Below, in pieces: positions 12,303 to 24,702 of a stretch of DNA of 64,000 nucleotides. The translations under genes were made by a program, and so were the position numbers. The notes below the pieces were generated by a model. It was not told the DNA's origin. It did no database searches and saw nothing but the letters and a program-made list of their open reading frames with translations. Numbering within the stretch: the first letter of the stretch is position 1; each line of letters begins with the position of its first letter. The stretch spans positions 4,691,501 through 4,755,500 of the forward strand of contig JAEOAD010002231.1 of NCBI GenBank assembly GCA_036365145.1, written 5' to 3'. The stretch is from Orientallactaga sibirica (taxonomy: Eukaryota > Chordata > Mammalia > Rodentia > Dipodidae).

Positions 12303-12880
12303 GCCTCAAACAGGACATCTAAATTGCCTCTTCCAAGGCCCAGAGAACCTCACAGAAGAGGGGAGGAAAGAATGTGAGAGCAGGAGGATAAGGAAGCAAG
12401 CCATAAAATGCTGCCTTCTAGATGCCATTTGGCCTTACACTCATGAACTCACAGCAGCTGTGGTTTCACGAACAACACTGAGCTGGTCAATACTTCACCA
12501 TCAATGGGGGAAGGGTACCTGAGAAGCCAGACCTGATGGCATCTAATGACTGCCGGGAGAGAGGAGGGCAGGTTCATCAGTGATGTAGCCACTGGTAAGT
12601 CACCCATTCCCAGTCAATAATCTTCCACCCACAATCATGCAAGCAAACCTATTTCACCTCAATGGATTTAAAAAAAAAAAAAAAGCACAAAAGTAAAATG
12701 TGGATTCATGAGGAGGAAGAAATGTTTGAATGGGAGGGAGGGGGAATAAGAGAGGGTAATTGGAGGAATAAGATCAAGACACATTATATACATGTATATA
12801 AATGTCAAAATGTAAAAAAAAAAAGGAAAGAAAAAGAAAAGAAAAAATATTTAAAGAAAAAAATAAATGCTCTAGGTTAA
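12303..12880 (+). mobile_element. Rodent L1 3'UTR fragment
   Basis: The run ACAGGACATCTA, then AGAAGAGGGGAGGAAAGAATG and CTCATGAACTCACAGCAGC, matches the 3'UTR shared by rodent (Lx-like) L1s. It ends in A-rich sequence at 12816-12880. 5'-truncated. Confidence 0.75.
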
Positions 12881-13109
12881 AAAAATAAAATTATGCTCTT
12901 CTATTTAATAACTTTTCAAAGCAAAATGATAGGATATAGCCAGTAATAGAGAAGGTGAGAGAGATGTGGTTTTTTTCATTGATGTAATATGCTACAATTT
13001 TCACTAATACTGTTCAAGTATTAGTGAGTCTGAGTGACAGGGAAAATCTGAGTGAAGTAAAAATATCTGCGTCAATCTGCAATTAATCTTAGTATGTCTG
13101 TGTATCCTT

Positions 13110-13306
13110 TTTAAAAAATTATTTAACTAAATTTGAGAGGGGGGAGGGAAGAATGGGCATGCCAGGGGCTCTAGCCACTGCAGATAAACTCCACATGCAT
13201 GCACCACCACCTTGTGCATCTGGCTTATGTGGATCCTGGGAAATCAAACCTGGGTCCTTAGGCTTTGCAGACAAGCTACTTAACCACTGAGCCACCTCTC
13301 CAGCCC
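13110..13306 (-). mobile_element. tRNA-derived SINE, type 1
   Basis: Minus-strand copy with intact head (complement of CCACCTCTCCAGCCCA at the high end), B box GGTTTGATTTCC and an AT-rich tail at 13110-13130. Confidence 0.87.
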
Positions 13307-14261
13307 AAGTGTGATCTTTTTGAAGAACATCTCCTGAATTTGCTAAATGGCAAAATCTCTCATCACTTCCTGTGTAGGAAATAATGAATAAAGAGTCGTG
13401 TGTGTAAAGACAGGCAACAGTAAACAGAGGTGTCAAGGAAGAAAAGATAGCTTCAGCCTGTAAGAAGACAACAATGAGTGAAAAGATCAAGTTTCATTCA
13501 AGGAATAAATGGAATTTATGCTAGGAAAATTTTTTATTTTGATGTTGAAATCTTATATTTGTGTTAATTCTTCCTCGAGCAATCTAGATCAATATAACAA
13601 TCATCTGTAATACCTTTTAGTGGTCTTCAAAAACCCTAAAAAATCAAGTGTATAGTTTCATACTTGCTGTTAGTTCTCACATGGGAATGGGATGAAAATA
13701 AATTTAAGAACTTGAAGCACTTCTGAACCATGTGTTCCCCAGTAGCTCTTAATTCTTTGGTGGTAGTAAAGTTACCAAAGAGTAAAATATAAAGCCACGG
13801 AGTTTCTTCTTTTTTTAAAACACGAGACTTCATTTTACAACACAGAGAAGTGGCATGTTTAGTCAATCTAAATCTTGGAGTATTGCACTCCTTCTTAAGA
13901 TTCTCTAAGTTTGAGCATACCAAGGCAACCTCTTGCATTTGTAGTGCATTGTTATGTAAAAGTAAACTGAAATTGGGTAACAGAAGAAAGTGTAGGGAAT
14001 GAATATTGAATAAATACTTATTCTACCTAAAATTAAATTAAAATTGGTCACATTAAGTTTTCAGATGAAAAGAATTTTCATTTTTCTAAAATTAGAAAAT
14101 GAAAATTAAATCTGCCAGACCACTTTAACAAAATCCTTAATTATTACCTTTTATGTTTGGGGAGATGTAGGAACTGAGGGCAAGATTTCTGTGTATTTTA
14201 GACCAAGGCAAATTTTCTCTTAACTAGCAAAGTGAAAACAAGCAAAAGTCATAGAAGATCT
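13307..14261. other. No gene; single-copy-like DNA
   Basis: Contains a 100-codon minus frame at 13636-13938 with no recognisable domain and a low-complexity, AT-driven composition. I treat it as chance. Confidence 0.5.
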
Positions 14262-14330
14262 CATACAGCTTGGTGGGAGAGCACTTGTCTGGCATGTGTG
14301 AAGCCCTAGGTTCCATCTCCAGCCCAACCA
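14262..14330 (+). mobile_element. ID element, diverged
   Basis: AGCTTGGTGGGAGAGCACTT then CTAGGTTCCATCTCCAG matches the BC1-like ID core, A box to B box. Confidence 0.6.
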
Positions 14331-14463
14331 AATAATTTATTTTTCACACATTTAGGATCAATATAGTAGTGAATGGATAGATTAAGGTGTGAGATCAGGT
14401 AATCTGAATTCATTTTCACTTTATTAAATGTAAATATTTAATAAACATTTTATATGAGTCAGA

Positions 14464-14465
<2 letters not shown>

Positions 14466-14494
<29 letters not shown>
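14466..14494. repeat. (TA)n microsatellite
   Basis: About 14 TA units. It adjoins the tail of the B1 at 14495-14638. Confidence 0.9.
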
Positions 14495-14496
<2 letters not shown>

Positions 14497-14638
14497 TTTT
14501 CTGAGGTAGGGTCTTGCTCTAGCCCAGGCTGACCTAAAATTCACTATGTAGTCCCAAGGTGTCCTTGAACTCATGGCAATCTTTCTACCTCTGCCTCTCA
14601 AGAGCTGTGATTAAAAGCATGCACCACCATGCCCAGCC
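14495..14638 (-). mobile_element. B1 SINE
   Basis: Minus-strand B1 (antisense AGGGTCTTGCTCTAGCCCAG near 14508). GAGTCAGACC before the (TA)n run and GACTCAGACC after the next SINE differ by one base and may be duplications flanking the whole B1+SINE block. Confidence 0.85.
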
Positions 14639-14644
14639 CTTTTA

Positions 14645-14852
14645 AATAGTTTTATATTTTATTTTTATTTATTTACTTGAGAGAGAGAGGCAGATAGAGA
14701 ATGGGCACTGCAGGGCCTCCAGCCACTACAAATGAACTCCAGATGCATGTGCCACGTTGTGCATCTGGTTTACGTGGGTTCTGGGGAATTGAACCTGTGT
14801 CCTTTAGTTTTGCAGGCAAATGCTTTAACTGCTAAGCCAACTCTCCATCCCC
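14645..14852 (-). mobile_element. tRNA-derived SINE, type 1
   Basis: Directly follows the B1 head-to-tail on the minus strand. B box GGTTCAATTCCCC and a TTTATTTATTT tail at 14660-14676. Confidence 0.87.
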
Positions 14853-14937
14853 GACTCAGACCTTTTAAACCAATCCTGCAGATGTATTGAACAACAGAGC
14901 CATACTGCCCTTCTATACTTAGGAAATCAGATAACAG

Positions 14938-15012
14938 GGATGAGGATTTAGCTCAGTGGTAGAACATGACATTTAGTGTGCATGAGACAAGAGTTCAATA
15001 TCTAACATGGAA
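14938..15012 (+). mobile_element. ID element
   Basis: AGGATTTAGCTCAGTGGTAG at 14943-14962 is a near-intact ID A-box segment. The B-box half is diverged. Confidence 0.75.
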
Positions 15013-15745
15013 AACAAAGCCACCACAACAGAAGGTAACTGCTGTCATCTTTAGTCAGAGAGGCTTCTTCGTGTAGATAGGGGTGACTACTGGGGAGACT
15101 AAAAACTCATCAAAGTGCTGAGAATAGGTGACTATTGAGGGCTCAATGGTAAATGAAACATCTCTACAGTGGAGGAGAGCCAAAGTAATGACATTAAATT
15201 AGAACAGAGGCTAGTTGGAAAGAAGGGGTTCAGTGGAAGGGGATAGAAGAGGGGGATAAGAGAAGGCAGTGGGAAGAGATTATAATCAAAGTGCATTATA
15301 TACTGCATGAAAATGGTCAGTTCAAAAGGAACAAAAGGTACCCTTAATTACCAAACTCAAGTGTAAGGAGTGTTCTATGGGAGAGCAATGAAGGCTGTCA
15401 TACAGGGATTTGATATAAACAGCATGCAAGGGAAAGATTTGAGGGAGATACTTAATAAGACAAGAGACAGGTGCAGTCCCTGGGAGCAAACTGCAGGCAA
15501 CATTACTGGGACTGAAGAGGAAGCAGAGGCTGGAAAGATTGGGACAAAACATTGAGACCTGTACTGAGAGTTGGAAGGTGTGGAGCTGCAGGTGCCTTAA
15601 TCAGACCTTCAAGCTTGCATCTGGAAAGGCAAGTGGCTGCTTTAGAGAACTAGTTGCAGCTATTGTGGGGCCATTAGGCTGCAGCAGTAGTTCAGCAGGA
15701 TGTTCTAGGTGAATTCCAGCCACTTTTACATCAGGTAGTGCAGGG
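15013..15745. other. No gene; possible L1 3' tail at about 15170-15320
   Basis: The GGGGATAGAAGAGGGGG purine block followed by AAAGTGCATTATATACTGC and ATGAAAATGGTCAG resembles a rodent L1 3' end, as near 12780. The rest is unassigned. Confidence 0.4.
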
Positions 15746-15889
15746 ATAACGGGCATGGTGGCACACACCTTTAATTCTAGCACTTGGAAGACAAAGATAG
15801 GAGGATCGCTGTGAGTTCAAGGCCACCCTGAGACTACAGAGTGAATTCCAGGTCAGCCTGGCTAGAGTGAGACCCTATCACGAAAAAGT
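15746..15889 (+). mobile_element. B1 SINE
   Basis: Full B1 (ACGGGCATGGTGGCACACAC start). Its tail has turned into the CA microsatellite that follows. Confidence 0.9.
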
Positions 15890-15919
15890 ACACACACACA
15901 CACAAACACACACACACAG
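15890..15919. repeat. (CA)n microsatellite
   Basis: Interrupted CA run at the B1 tail. Confidence 0.9.
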
Positions 15920-16099
15920 TCATGAAGGGTTCAGATGAGCTATGAAAGATAGAATAGACATACATATATATTCCATATGGTTTCTATTATACACATATAA
16001 TTTGTATGAATGTAAACATATATTGTAAGGGTGTGTGTGTGTGTTTCAGATTAGTGTTTATCAATTATGCTAAGCAGAAAAATATTTATAGCTAATTTC

Positions 16100-16307
16100 T
16101 TTCTATTTTTATTGATTTATTTACAAGGAGAGTGAGAGAGGGGGTGGGAGAGAGAATGGGCACCCTAGGGCCTCCAGGTGCTGCAAACAAACTCCAGATG
16201 CATGCACCACTTTGTGCATCTGGCTTTATGTGGCTACTGGGGAATTGAAGTTGAGTCATTAGGCTTTGCAGGCAAATACCTTAACCACTTAGCCATCTCT
16301 CCAGCCC

Positions 16308-16308
<1 letters not shown>
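16100..16308 (-). mobile_element. tRNA-derived SINE, type 1
   Basis: Minus-strand copy ending in the head at TAGCCATCTCTCCAGCCC. A (TC)n run at 16308-16340 separates it from the next SINE. Confidence 0.87.
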
Positions 16309-16339
<31 letters not shown>

Positions 16340-16340
16340 T

Positions 16341-16618
16341 TTAAAAATATTTTATTTTTATTTTTTTTTATTTTTTTGGAGAGAGACAGAGAGAGGGAGA
16401 GGAAGACAGATAGAGGTGGGCGCACCAGCAGTGTCTCAGCTGCTGAGAATGAAATCCAGATGCGTGTGCCCCCTTGTGGTCAAGTGTGGCATTGCACCAT
16501 TGCGTCACTTTGCATCTGGCTAAACATGGGACCTGGAGATTGGAACCACTGGAGATTGGAACCAGCGTTCTTAGGCTTAGGATACAGGTGCCTTAACCGC
16601 TAAGCCATCTCTCCAGCC
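16341..16618 (-). mobile_element. tRNA-derived SINE, type 2 with duplicated B box
   Basis: Type 2 body (antisense CCCCCTTGTGGTCAAGTGTG). The B-box segment appears twice, at 16535-16547 and 16551-16563 on the plus strand, exactly 16 bp apart. The same duplication is present in the copies at 36080 and 62120. Confidence 0.9.
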
Positions 16619-16621
16619 CTC

Positions 16622-16668
16622 TCTCTTGTTTTTTTGAGGTAGGGTCTCACTCTAGCTCAGGCTAACCC
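16622..16668 (-). mobile_element. B1 3' fragment
   Basis: TTTTTTGAGGTAGGGTCTCA then CTCTAGCTCAGGCTAACCC is the antisense of a B1 3' end. The rest is missing. Confidence 0.6.
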
Positions 16669-17987
16669 TTCTTTCTCTTTTTAAAAACAGACTTTTACTT
16701 TCTTTTATTTTCCCTACCAAGTGTGATGGTGAGGACTCCCACATAAACAGAAAACAAGTGATGATTAGATGAAAGTGGAAGAAGAATTTTTCTCTTTACT
16801 GGAATGACTCAACCATCAGCTCAACATAATTGGATCACATACCACACTTTTTCAAACTGAATTATGCCATACTTCCTCTAAGCCACTAATCAAAGGAGTA
16901 AGTGAAATAATGACCGGGCTATCATAATGTATTATAGTTGAAATGACAATAGAGGAGAATTAAAAGTGAAGAATGCTGAATAATGTGGAAGTCTTATTAC
17001 CTAGGCAGAGTATGAGTGATTTAGGATCAGCTTGAAGAGTGATATTGACTGGGTATAGGCTTCAAGTTACTGATTTAAAAAATGTTATTGATTTTCCCTG
17101 TCACGATCATACCATTCTTTTTGATGAATTTTGTAACTTTTATGATTCTGATTTGTAAAGTAGTTAAAAGAAATATAAATTATAATTACAATCTCCATGT
17201 GTTTTCATACCCTCTCGTAAGTTTTATTCAGGTAGCAGCTAAGCGATTATCCTATGAATATAACTTAAATAGACTGGTCTGCTCCTGAATATTTTTATCT
17301 CAGAAAAATTTTCATATTTCTATTTAGTATTTCATTTCTATTTAGTACAGGACCTATTGTTTATTGACTAGTTGAAGATAGATAGATATTTTGCACAATA
17401 TTTATAAAGTCAAATTTCCATTTACAAATGTGGATGGACTCAGTGGCACAAAATACAGAGCTGTGTTCAATTCCATGGAGTGACTCATCCAGGGATATAC
17501 TAGATTCTGTGGAGTGATTCATCCAGGTAGGGAGGTGGTTGACTAGGGTGACTGGCTCTTGGTGGCATCCCTCAAAAGTGTTTTGGACATTTTGCAGTGG
17601 TATAGAATCTGAGTTATAGAACTAAGTTTCCAGGACTTCAAGTGAAGCAAGTATATTGTACATTATTGTATTACCTTAACCTGCTTTTGGAAGGAAGAAC
17701 ATTTTAAAAATACATTACAAGGGCTTTCTCAGTATTTCATTTTCTAAATTGTTTTTCTTCTCTTAATGATATGTAGTCTAAAATGAACTACAGGAAATTA
17801 TACCACAATCCAGAAAAGCTCAGGTAAGTATTTAGCATTGGCTTTAAGCCTAATAATACAAAGGGTCATTTCTAGATGGTGTGTTTGGTCTTAAATTATT
17901 CATGTCTTGAAATAAACTTTGCACTAGAATATATCTTGAATCTAAGATACTTGTGATAATGTTAATTTCTATTTCCTTCTTTGAAAA
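16669..17987. other. No gene; single-copy-like DNA with a short direct repeat
   Basis: No coding frame. TGGAGTGACTCATCCAGGG (17476) and TGGAGTGATTCATCCAGGT (17510) form a diverged direct repeat of about 28 bp with 34-bp spacing. Confidence 0.5.
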
Positions 17988-18243
17988 ATATTTTTATTTA
18001 TTTGACAGAAGGAAGGAAAGAAGGAAAAAGATATAGAGAGAGAAATAAAGAGGGGGGGATAGAGAGAGAGAGAGACTGGTTGAGATTGTAAGGCATACCA
18101 GGGCCTTTTCTGTTATAAATGAACTCCAGACATATGTGCCACTTTGTGCATCTGGCTTTATGTGGCTGCTGGGGAACTGAACCCCAGGAAAACCTGGGAT
18201 AACCTTGGCCAGAAGATGTTGAAAGCAAGCCATCTCCCCAGCA
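17988..18243 (-). mobile_element. tRNA-derived SINE, type 1, diverged
   Basis: Body and tail are clear (GAACTCCAGACATATGTGCC), but the head segment near 18180-18240 is rearranged. The GA-rich run 18005-18075 is expanded. Confidence 0.75.
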
Positions 18244-18542
18244 TTTTTGTTTCTTGAACAAAAGTTAAAAGCATATGCCATGATAGGAAATTTAAAAATG
18301 GCTGCCACCAGGACACCATCATTTTAGCTTAGGGATTTCTATTTTTATTATCTTTTGTAGAAGCAGTATTTCTGTCTGTCCTTATAACAACATTATTTCT
18401 GTGAAATAAAGTTAATTTCCATTTTATTTTTCTATTGAAAGAATTACTCATGTCCCTCTCCTATTCCTAGTGTGTCCCTGTGTCTGATTAATATAATCTA
18501 TAATAATAATTATCCCTGTCACTAATAAAAATTAAACTAATG
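18244..18542. other. No gene
   Basis: AT-rich spacer between SINEs, nothing recognised. Confidence 0.5.
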
Positions 18543-18755
18543 CAATAATATTTATTTATATGAGAGAGATATAAAGAGGCAGAGAGAGAGAGAATGGGTG
18601 CACCAGGGCCTCCAGCCACTGCAAACGAACTCCAGATGCATGCATGCACCACCTTGTGCAACTGGTTTACATGGGTACTTGGGAATCCAGCCTCGAACTG
18701 GGGTCCTTAGGCTTCACAGGCAAGCGCTTAACTGATAAGCCATCTCTCCAATCCT
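18543..18755 (-). mobile_element. tRNA-derived SINE, type 1
   Basis: Minus strand. The GCATGCATGCACC duplication in its body distinguishes it from the others. Head ends at CCATCTCTCCAATCC. Confidence 0.85.
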
Positions 18756-19095
18756 AATAATTTTTTTGATTTAGCTTCACATATTGATTTTGGTTCTGAT
18801 CCTACTACCTTTATAAACCCCTTTTGCTAATTTTTCTTTTACTTTGGAATATTTATTGACCCTTAAGAGAGTTAAACATATACAAGACTATGTAGATTAA
18901 AAATTACTTATAATTCAATATATTTTAAACTTTTTATAAGGTAGTTACAAACAACCTCATTGGTATTTTCATGATGGTAGGTTTAATTGTCCTTATTTTA
19001 TACTTGAAAAAAATATACCCCAAAAGATTAAGCATGCAATTTGTCTATGGTAATAAAACTGATAGGACACAAGCTAGGTAACATCATATATATAT
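18756..19095. other. No gene
   Basis: AT-rich spacer with a short (AT)n at 19087-19098. Confidence 0.5.
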
Positions 19096-19275
19096 ATAAT
19101 TTTTTATTTATTTGAGAGAGAAAGCAGATTGAGAATGGGCACACTGGGGCCTCTAATCACTGCAAACGAACTCCAGACACATGTGCCACCTTGTGCAATT
19201 GGCTTACATGGGTCCTGGGGAATTAAACCTGGATCCTTTGGCTTTGCAAGCAAGCACCTTAACTGCTAAGCAATT
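19096..19275 (-). mobile_element. tRNA-derived SINE, type 1, 5'-truncated
   Basis: Minus strand. The head stops at GCTAAGCAATT, lacking the CTCTCCAGCCC end, so about 10-15 bp of the 5' end are missing. Confidence 0.8.
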
Positions 19276-21260
19276 ATCATTTAAACATATAGTTCATAAA
19301 TGAAAATATCTATTCATTCTCTGTTATGGGTGAAGCGTTGGTCTGGGCAATGCCTTTGAAGATACAGTTAAGGATAAAAAGACAACGTTTCTGCTTTCAT
19401 AGAGCTCACCTGCCAAGACTGGATATGCCAGAATAAATTCAAAACCAAGATTATGTGCTCATCTAATCGGTTTCTTCAACCTATTTAATTTACTACAATT
19501 AAGGAACTTCTCTTAAAATGGGGCTATCACACACGATTACAAATACAATATGCTCCTCAATTGTCTTTACAGCGAATGAGGAAGGAGCTTGAACTTTTTG
19601 CCTTGCCTGATGATGGTGTGCATTTTCATGACGGTGGAGCTGAGGGGCGCTGTGACAGGCATTAAATGGCTCAGGCTAACCGATCCGCACACAAAGGGCT
19701 CCAGGTCTTGGCTCAGCATTGCCCCTCAGAGGAGGCCAGGCAGGAGCGTGTCTGGGCGGCGCTCAACCCAGACAACAGGGCTGAGGTGTTGCTGCAGAGT
19801 CCAGGCCGACTTGCTGACTGGCAGCAGGGCTCTGTGAGCTGGCATCAAGAAATCCTTCTCCAGCCAGCATAGCAAGCGGTGTGGCAACGCTGGTATCGTT
19901 TTAATACATTCAAACACGACAGGAAGTCAGGGTGTTATGAGTTAGCTTCTTCATCTTTAATCCCTTAGCTGGGAACTGGGTGACTGCAAATATACTGGAT
20001 TTTTTTTCCTTAGGAGGAAGCATTTCTCAGGAACTTTCTAGTGTAGCCATTTCTAAGGCTTCTCTTAATTTGAAAAGTAGAATAAAAGAAAATTGTCACT
20101 AAGATCCAGGCCCTGGGATGATATTCAGAGTGCAAACAATTATTTAAAGCTTTTAATGTATGCCAAGATTATGTTTCTTTGTTAATAGATGATTTCGGGG
20201 CCAATGTGCCCAAGGAACCTAAGAAATGTAAATGTAAAAATTTGGTTCTAGTTGGCTGTTCCCACAAGTTGAACCAACATGATTGAAACTGCATTCAAAA
20301 AATATAAAGTTAGAAGCTTTAGTTGTCTTGCGTTTTGAAATGTTTTTTTAAATTATTTTTTTGTTTTTATTTTTATTTATTAGCAACAGAGGGATAAATG
20401 TCTTAAAGTAATATCTACAATTAATAAATTATTTTGACATTGGCATTGTGATCTATAGGCTTCTTTAAAACAAACAAATCAACCCATCAGGCTTGGCATA
20501 TGCAAATGAGAGTTAAAGGGATGTCTTCTTCCCTGAGGTTTGGCAAAACGTGGAGAAGGCTGCAGTTCTGCACATTTCCAGCAGGGGTCAATATGTTTTC
20601 ATCATTGCATACGGAAAGGCTCTGTGAGCAGACGGCAGCAGTGTTGATCCTAATTGGAGCAGACACAAGGATCTTCAGTAATCCTCTGACATCCTTTTCA
20701 AATAATAATTCTTAGGTGGGTGGTGGGCTGGTGGCTGCAATGCCGGTGCAGACTTCTCCACAATGAAGCCTAACCATTGTCAATTATTTTTGATGTATGC
20801 TAGCTTAATTTAAGTCTCCTTCTTACTGGTGTTTCCAACCCGCAGAAGGGTATGCCTCTTCCTAATTACCGAGACAGTACCCAGGATGGTCAGAACAAGT
20901 GCTGTTTTGGCTTAATGTGCCCTCCAAAACCCATTGCCTCCCTCTCAGCACAAAGAAGCATATACTTCAGTCAAATATCTGAGGAGTGCTTCACTTATAA
21001 CCTTATAATTGCTGAGGCCATTTGCCTTTAACTCATTAAATGCCAGTCCTTGGAAGCAGCTGGAGAGACCATGAGTGCATGTGATTATAGTTACATTTAT
21101 GTATCTTCTAACGTATTGATAACTGCAACTAAATCTTCACTCACTCACTTTCTCTGCCACCCATGGTATTCAGGGAAGACATTATTATCACCCTTCACGT
21201 GCATTTAGAAAACAAAAAGGAGGTTGCCTGAGTCTCAAACTGTGAAGCAGGAGTTTAATG
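19276..21260. other. No recognised gene; single-copy DNA with a GC-richer block
   Basis: Two kilobases free of young repeats, holding the GC-richer block listed next. The stretch around 20480-20720 is also repeat-free and compositionally mixed. It ends at a poly-A run at 21267-21288. Confidence 0.5.
19573..19910 (+). other. GC-rich unique block; possible exon or conserved element
   Basis: This stretch is clearly richer in G+C and CpG than its surroundings and matches no repeat in the window. A pyrimidine-rich tract ending TTTACAG (to 19572) looks like a splice acceptor. The following frame from 19573 stays open for 30 codons to TAA at 19663-19665 and reads RMRKELELFALPDD at its start. I do not recognise the peptide, and no donor or upstream exon is evident. 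Alternatives are a conserved enhancer, a pseudogene fragment, or chance. Confidence 0.3.
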
Positions 21261-24204
21261 AGTTACAAAAAAAAAAAAAAAAAAAAAGTCCTGCCCCCAC
21301 ATATGTAATCTCAATTTTTACTCTTTTTGGCCCTGGCTACAGCTGAGAATGGGAGTGCATGTCTCCATGTAGAGACATTGGCAGAAATCTAATTCTGGAG
21401 ATCAGGAAGTGTGGAACAGGACTGTGTTAGCAGGACTTTGAAAAGGTGATTAACTGCTTGCCTGCTGCTGCCTGCACTGGAGAGGAAGGCAGAGCAGCTC
21501 ACCTACCAGACCAGGCTCCTCAAATTGAGTCAGAGTCTGGTTTGAGCGTGGTGTGTTCACGTCTCCATCTAGGTGGGGTGGAGTGTGAGAATGCCTTTTT
21601 GTAGGTAAAACCTTGTAAAGGCAAAGAAACCATGGGCATCACTAAAGCAGCAGGTATTTAGATCTTGCACTAGGTTTATGGGGGGGGGTGGGAAAATTTC
21701 CCCTACATAAAGCCCAGTGGGTTTCCAAAAGTGTTCTATCACATACCAGAGCTGTGCATGCTTTTTATACATGTAGGTACATTTCATATAAACCCTTTAA
21801 ATATGCTCATATTTCTTTTACTTCCAAAGCTTACCAATACCTTTTAAAGTTCACACTAGTATATTTTAGCAAAGCAGGTGATACTATTTATCTCTTTTTT
21901 AAATGAGATTATTTATCTTTTTTCTTTAATTCCGTATTTACATAAATGTGAAACCTGGGTACTATTCTTCAAGTCGAAGGAAGGTATGAGGCACAAATGC
22001 TGCAAGTTGCTGAAAAGGACAACAGTGATTTGGGTCTGACAGCTGCCTGACAGGTGATACTCATGTGTCTGACGGGTAGTCAGAAGCTGGGAAGAATTTT
22101 GAATTTCTCCTTGGCTGTTGTGCAAATTTATTTTTTTTTAGAAAATATTATAATTAATATGGGTGTGAATATAGGTTGATGTATAGTGATGTAACAGTAA
22201 TGTATCTCTAAAAATAACCATTGGTTTGTTTATTGAGTATTCACTATAATTCCTATACTGAGGTTAAGTATGGGGACTGACTCTGCTAATGAAGCAAACA
22301 GGCAGGGACTATATTCTCATGAAGGTTATATGCTGCTTGCTAAAATCACATGCTTTGGAAGTATATATATTCTTTAAAAAGCTTTAGTATATTTTTATTT
22401 CTTCACTTCACACATTTGCTTCTTCATATTTAAAACGTAGAGTGAAATGAAATATTCCTTACATTCTTTGAAGGTGAAAAAATATGACTGCAGGGTGAAC
22501 TACAGAATTTTTGGGACTGTAGAATTGCTTCAAAACCTAAATTGGTAATGGGGTGGACATAGAATGGTTTACAAATAATGAGTAAGGATGCTTTTTAGAA
22601 AGTGCATTCATTCATAAAATGAACTAAATGCACCTGCAGCAGCTGACTCTGGAGTTCAAGGTTATCCGTCGCCTCAGCAGGAGGCTGGGATAACAAAACA
22701 TGACCACTTTGTGTTTTCACTGAATGGCTTTGGGAAAACCAAATGGTCTCTGCCCTCAGAGTCCTGACCTAATTCATTAGGAACAGCGAGAGGAGGTAGC
22801 TTCCAAATTATGTCAAGACCTGTTTGGATTGTAATTCTCTCCATTGAATTTACTGTTAAACATGAAACTAACCTTGAAACACAAACTAGATATCTGTTTC
22901 ACTTATTTGTCCAAATGTACATCAGTGGTCAAAGAATCACACATTTGATGATTAGAAAAACTATAATTTTGAAAGTTTAGCTGAAACCCATCACATAGAA
23001 CTGTGTTCGACCCTCACATAATATTAGGATGGTCTATTTGTCAAGGTATCTGGGGAGCAGAACCTTGAACATCTACCTCAGTTTCTGTGTAATGGGTAAG
23101 CTGCCATCTTACAAACTTTGGACCTTTACTATCCCTTCACATGGAGAAGAAAACCTCCAGGACCGAAGACAGACTTAATCCTTTCCCTTCTCTACTGCTT
23201 TGATTCTGACACCCATTGCCCCATACCTTCCCCTCCAAAGGATGTGATGTCCAGTGTTTATTTGTTCACTTACCTTCAATTAGTGATAAACTATCAGTCT
23301 CCTTGTCTTAGGCTTCCTGAGTACAAGAATATGCCAAAATTTCTAAAAGAAATGTTAAAATTTTTAAAGGGTGTCAGAAAATCCAAATTCTCCTTTAAGT
23401 TTTGGACCATTTTAAGAAAAGAGGCTACTGTTTTCTTAAAGCACATTTTTCTGTTTCCAGACTTCTAACTCCTTGTTTGGTGATATACTTCTCAAAATAC
23501 TCAACACACCAAAAGGGAAAGTGTTACTGATTCTTTTGAGAGGCTCCTACATTCTGATCTCTGCCTATTGCTTCTGGGTATTTATTACATGTGTATATTG
23601 CTCTGTCTCTTATATGACTGTTGTTTTTCTTGGTTGTTATAAGGTTATTAACAGTTATAAACAGATGTTAAAATAAAAGGGGTTGGTTATGTTAAACTTT
23701 CCAGAAACTTCTCTGGTTAAACTTTATTTCAATGATAAGATAAATGTTTAAGGAATAATAATTATTAGGAATTATTATGATAGACAACGTTTAAGAATTT
23801 AAAAAGAATTTAACTAGGAAGTTGTTTTTAATTGTAACCTCCCCTCCTTGCTTTTACTGAAATGAATTCTTTCCATTCCTACTAGATGTGGAATAAGGTG
23901 CTATGTGAAATTTGGGTACTCTGTAAAGCTGTGTACAGGAAGGAGTGACCAATGCCTCAGATCTTCTGCTATAATAAGGGGACTCAGTATTCCCTAGTTC
24001 TAATTCCTTTCTTACATTGTTCTTGTCCTTTCAGGAAAATTTTTATTTTGTTTCTTAACTGAGAGTTATTTCATTTTATTTATTTCCTTATCTGTTAAAA
24101 TGCTCAATTTAAACTTGAGGTCTTTCTATAGAAATTATATATATTTTAGAAATGTGTTTTACAGCTTAACTTCAGCAAATTTGTCTTACTCATTATATTT
24201 TATT
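21261..24204. other. No gene; about 2.9 kb of single-copy-like DNA
   Basis: Frames such as 23118-23468 (116 codons) have no domain, signal or repeat-derived explanation that I can see. The segment 22560-22860 is repeat-free and less AT-rich. Confidence 0.5.
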
Positions 24205-24343
24205 TTATTTCTGAGACAAGGTCTGACTATGTAGTGCAGGTTACCCTCAGACTTACCATGTAGCCAAGATTGGCTTCAAACTCCCAATACTACTGCCTCA
24301 GTCTTCCAAGTGTGGGAATTATAGGTATAAAGTTCCATGCTTG
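24205..24343 (-). mobile_element. Old B1 SINE
   Basis: Antisense B1 (CAAGGTCTGACTATGTAGTG near 24220, AAGTGTGGGAATTATAGG near 24309), well diverged. Confidence 0.7.
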
Positions 24344-24348
24344 ATTTG

Positions 24349-24702
24349 TGTAGCAGACAGCTTCAGGTTCACTGAGATGAACTTCCAGACCAGGCACAGT
24401 TATGGAGGAAGGGATATTTATTGAAGCTTACAGATCCAAGGGAAGTTCCATAATGGCAGAAGAAGCTGGCCTGCTTTCACAGGCCCAAACACAGAGAAGC
24501 CACAAGCCAAGTAGCACAGCACACTTCAGGAACTCCAATTAGGCACACTTTGCATATCTTTAGATTGAAATTTCAAACCCACCACCACAGCACACCTTAA
24601 GATCCACCCAGTGACATTGCTTCCAGCCAGGTGGCTGCAGATGCAAACTATAAACTAATAAAACATTGAATATAGTGGGGGCCATATATTCAAACCACCA
24701 CA
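24349..24702 (-). mobile_element. Solo ERVL-MaLR-type LTR, family A
   Basis: Complete 354-bp LTR with TG/CA ends, flanked by an exact 5-bp target-site duplication, ATTTG at 24344-24348 and 24703-24707. It inserted at the 5' edge of the old B1. This is the best-defined copy of the family. Confidence 0.88.

Noticed and set aside
13636..13938. 100-codon minus-strand frame in unique DNA
   Set aside because: No domain, no splice sites and AT-driven composition; likely chance. Conservation data could overturn this.
16178..16603. 141-codon frame
   Set aside because: It runs across two adjacent SINEs and the TC run between them; no independent coding signal.
23118..23468. 116-codon plus-strand frame
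   Set aside because: Open by chance in AT-rich DNA as far as can be judged; no domain or splice evidence.
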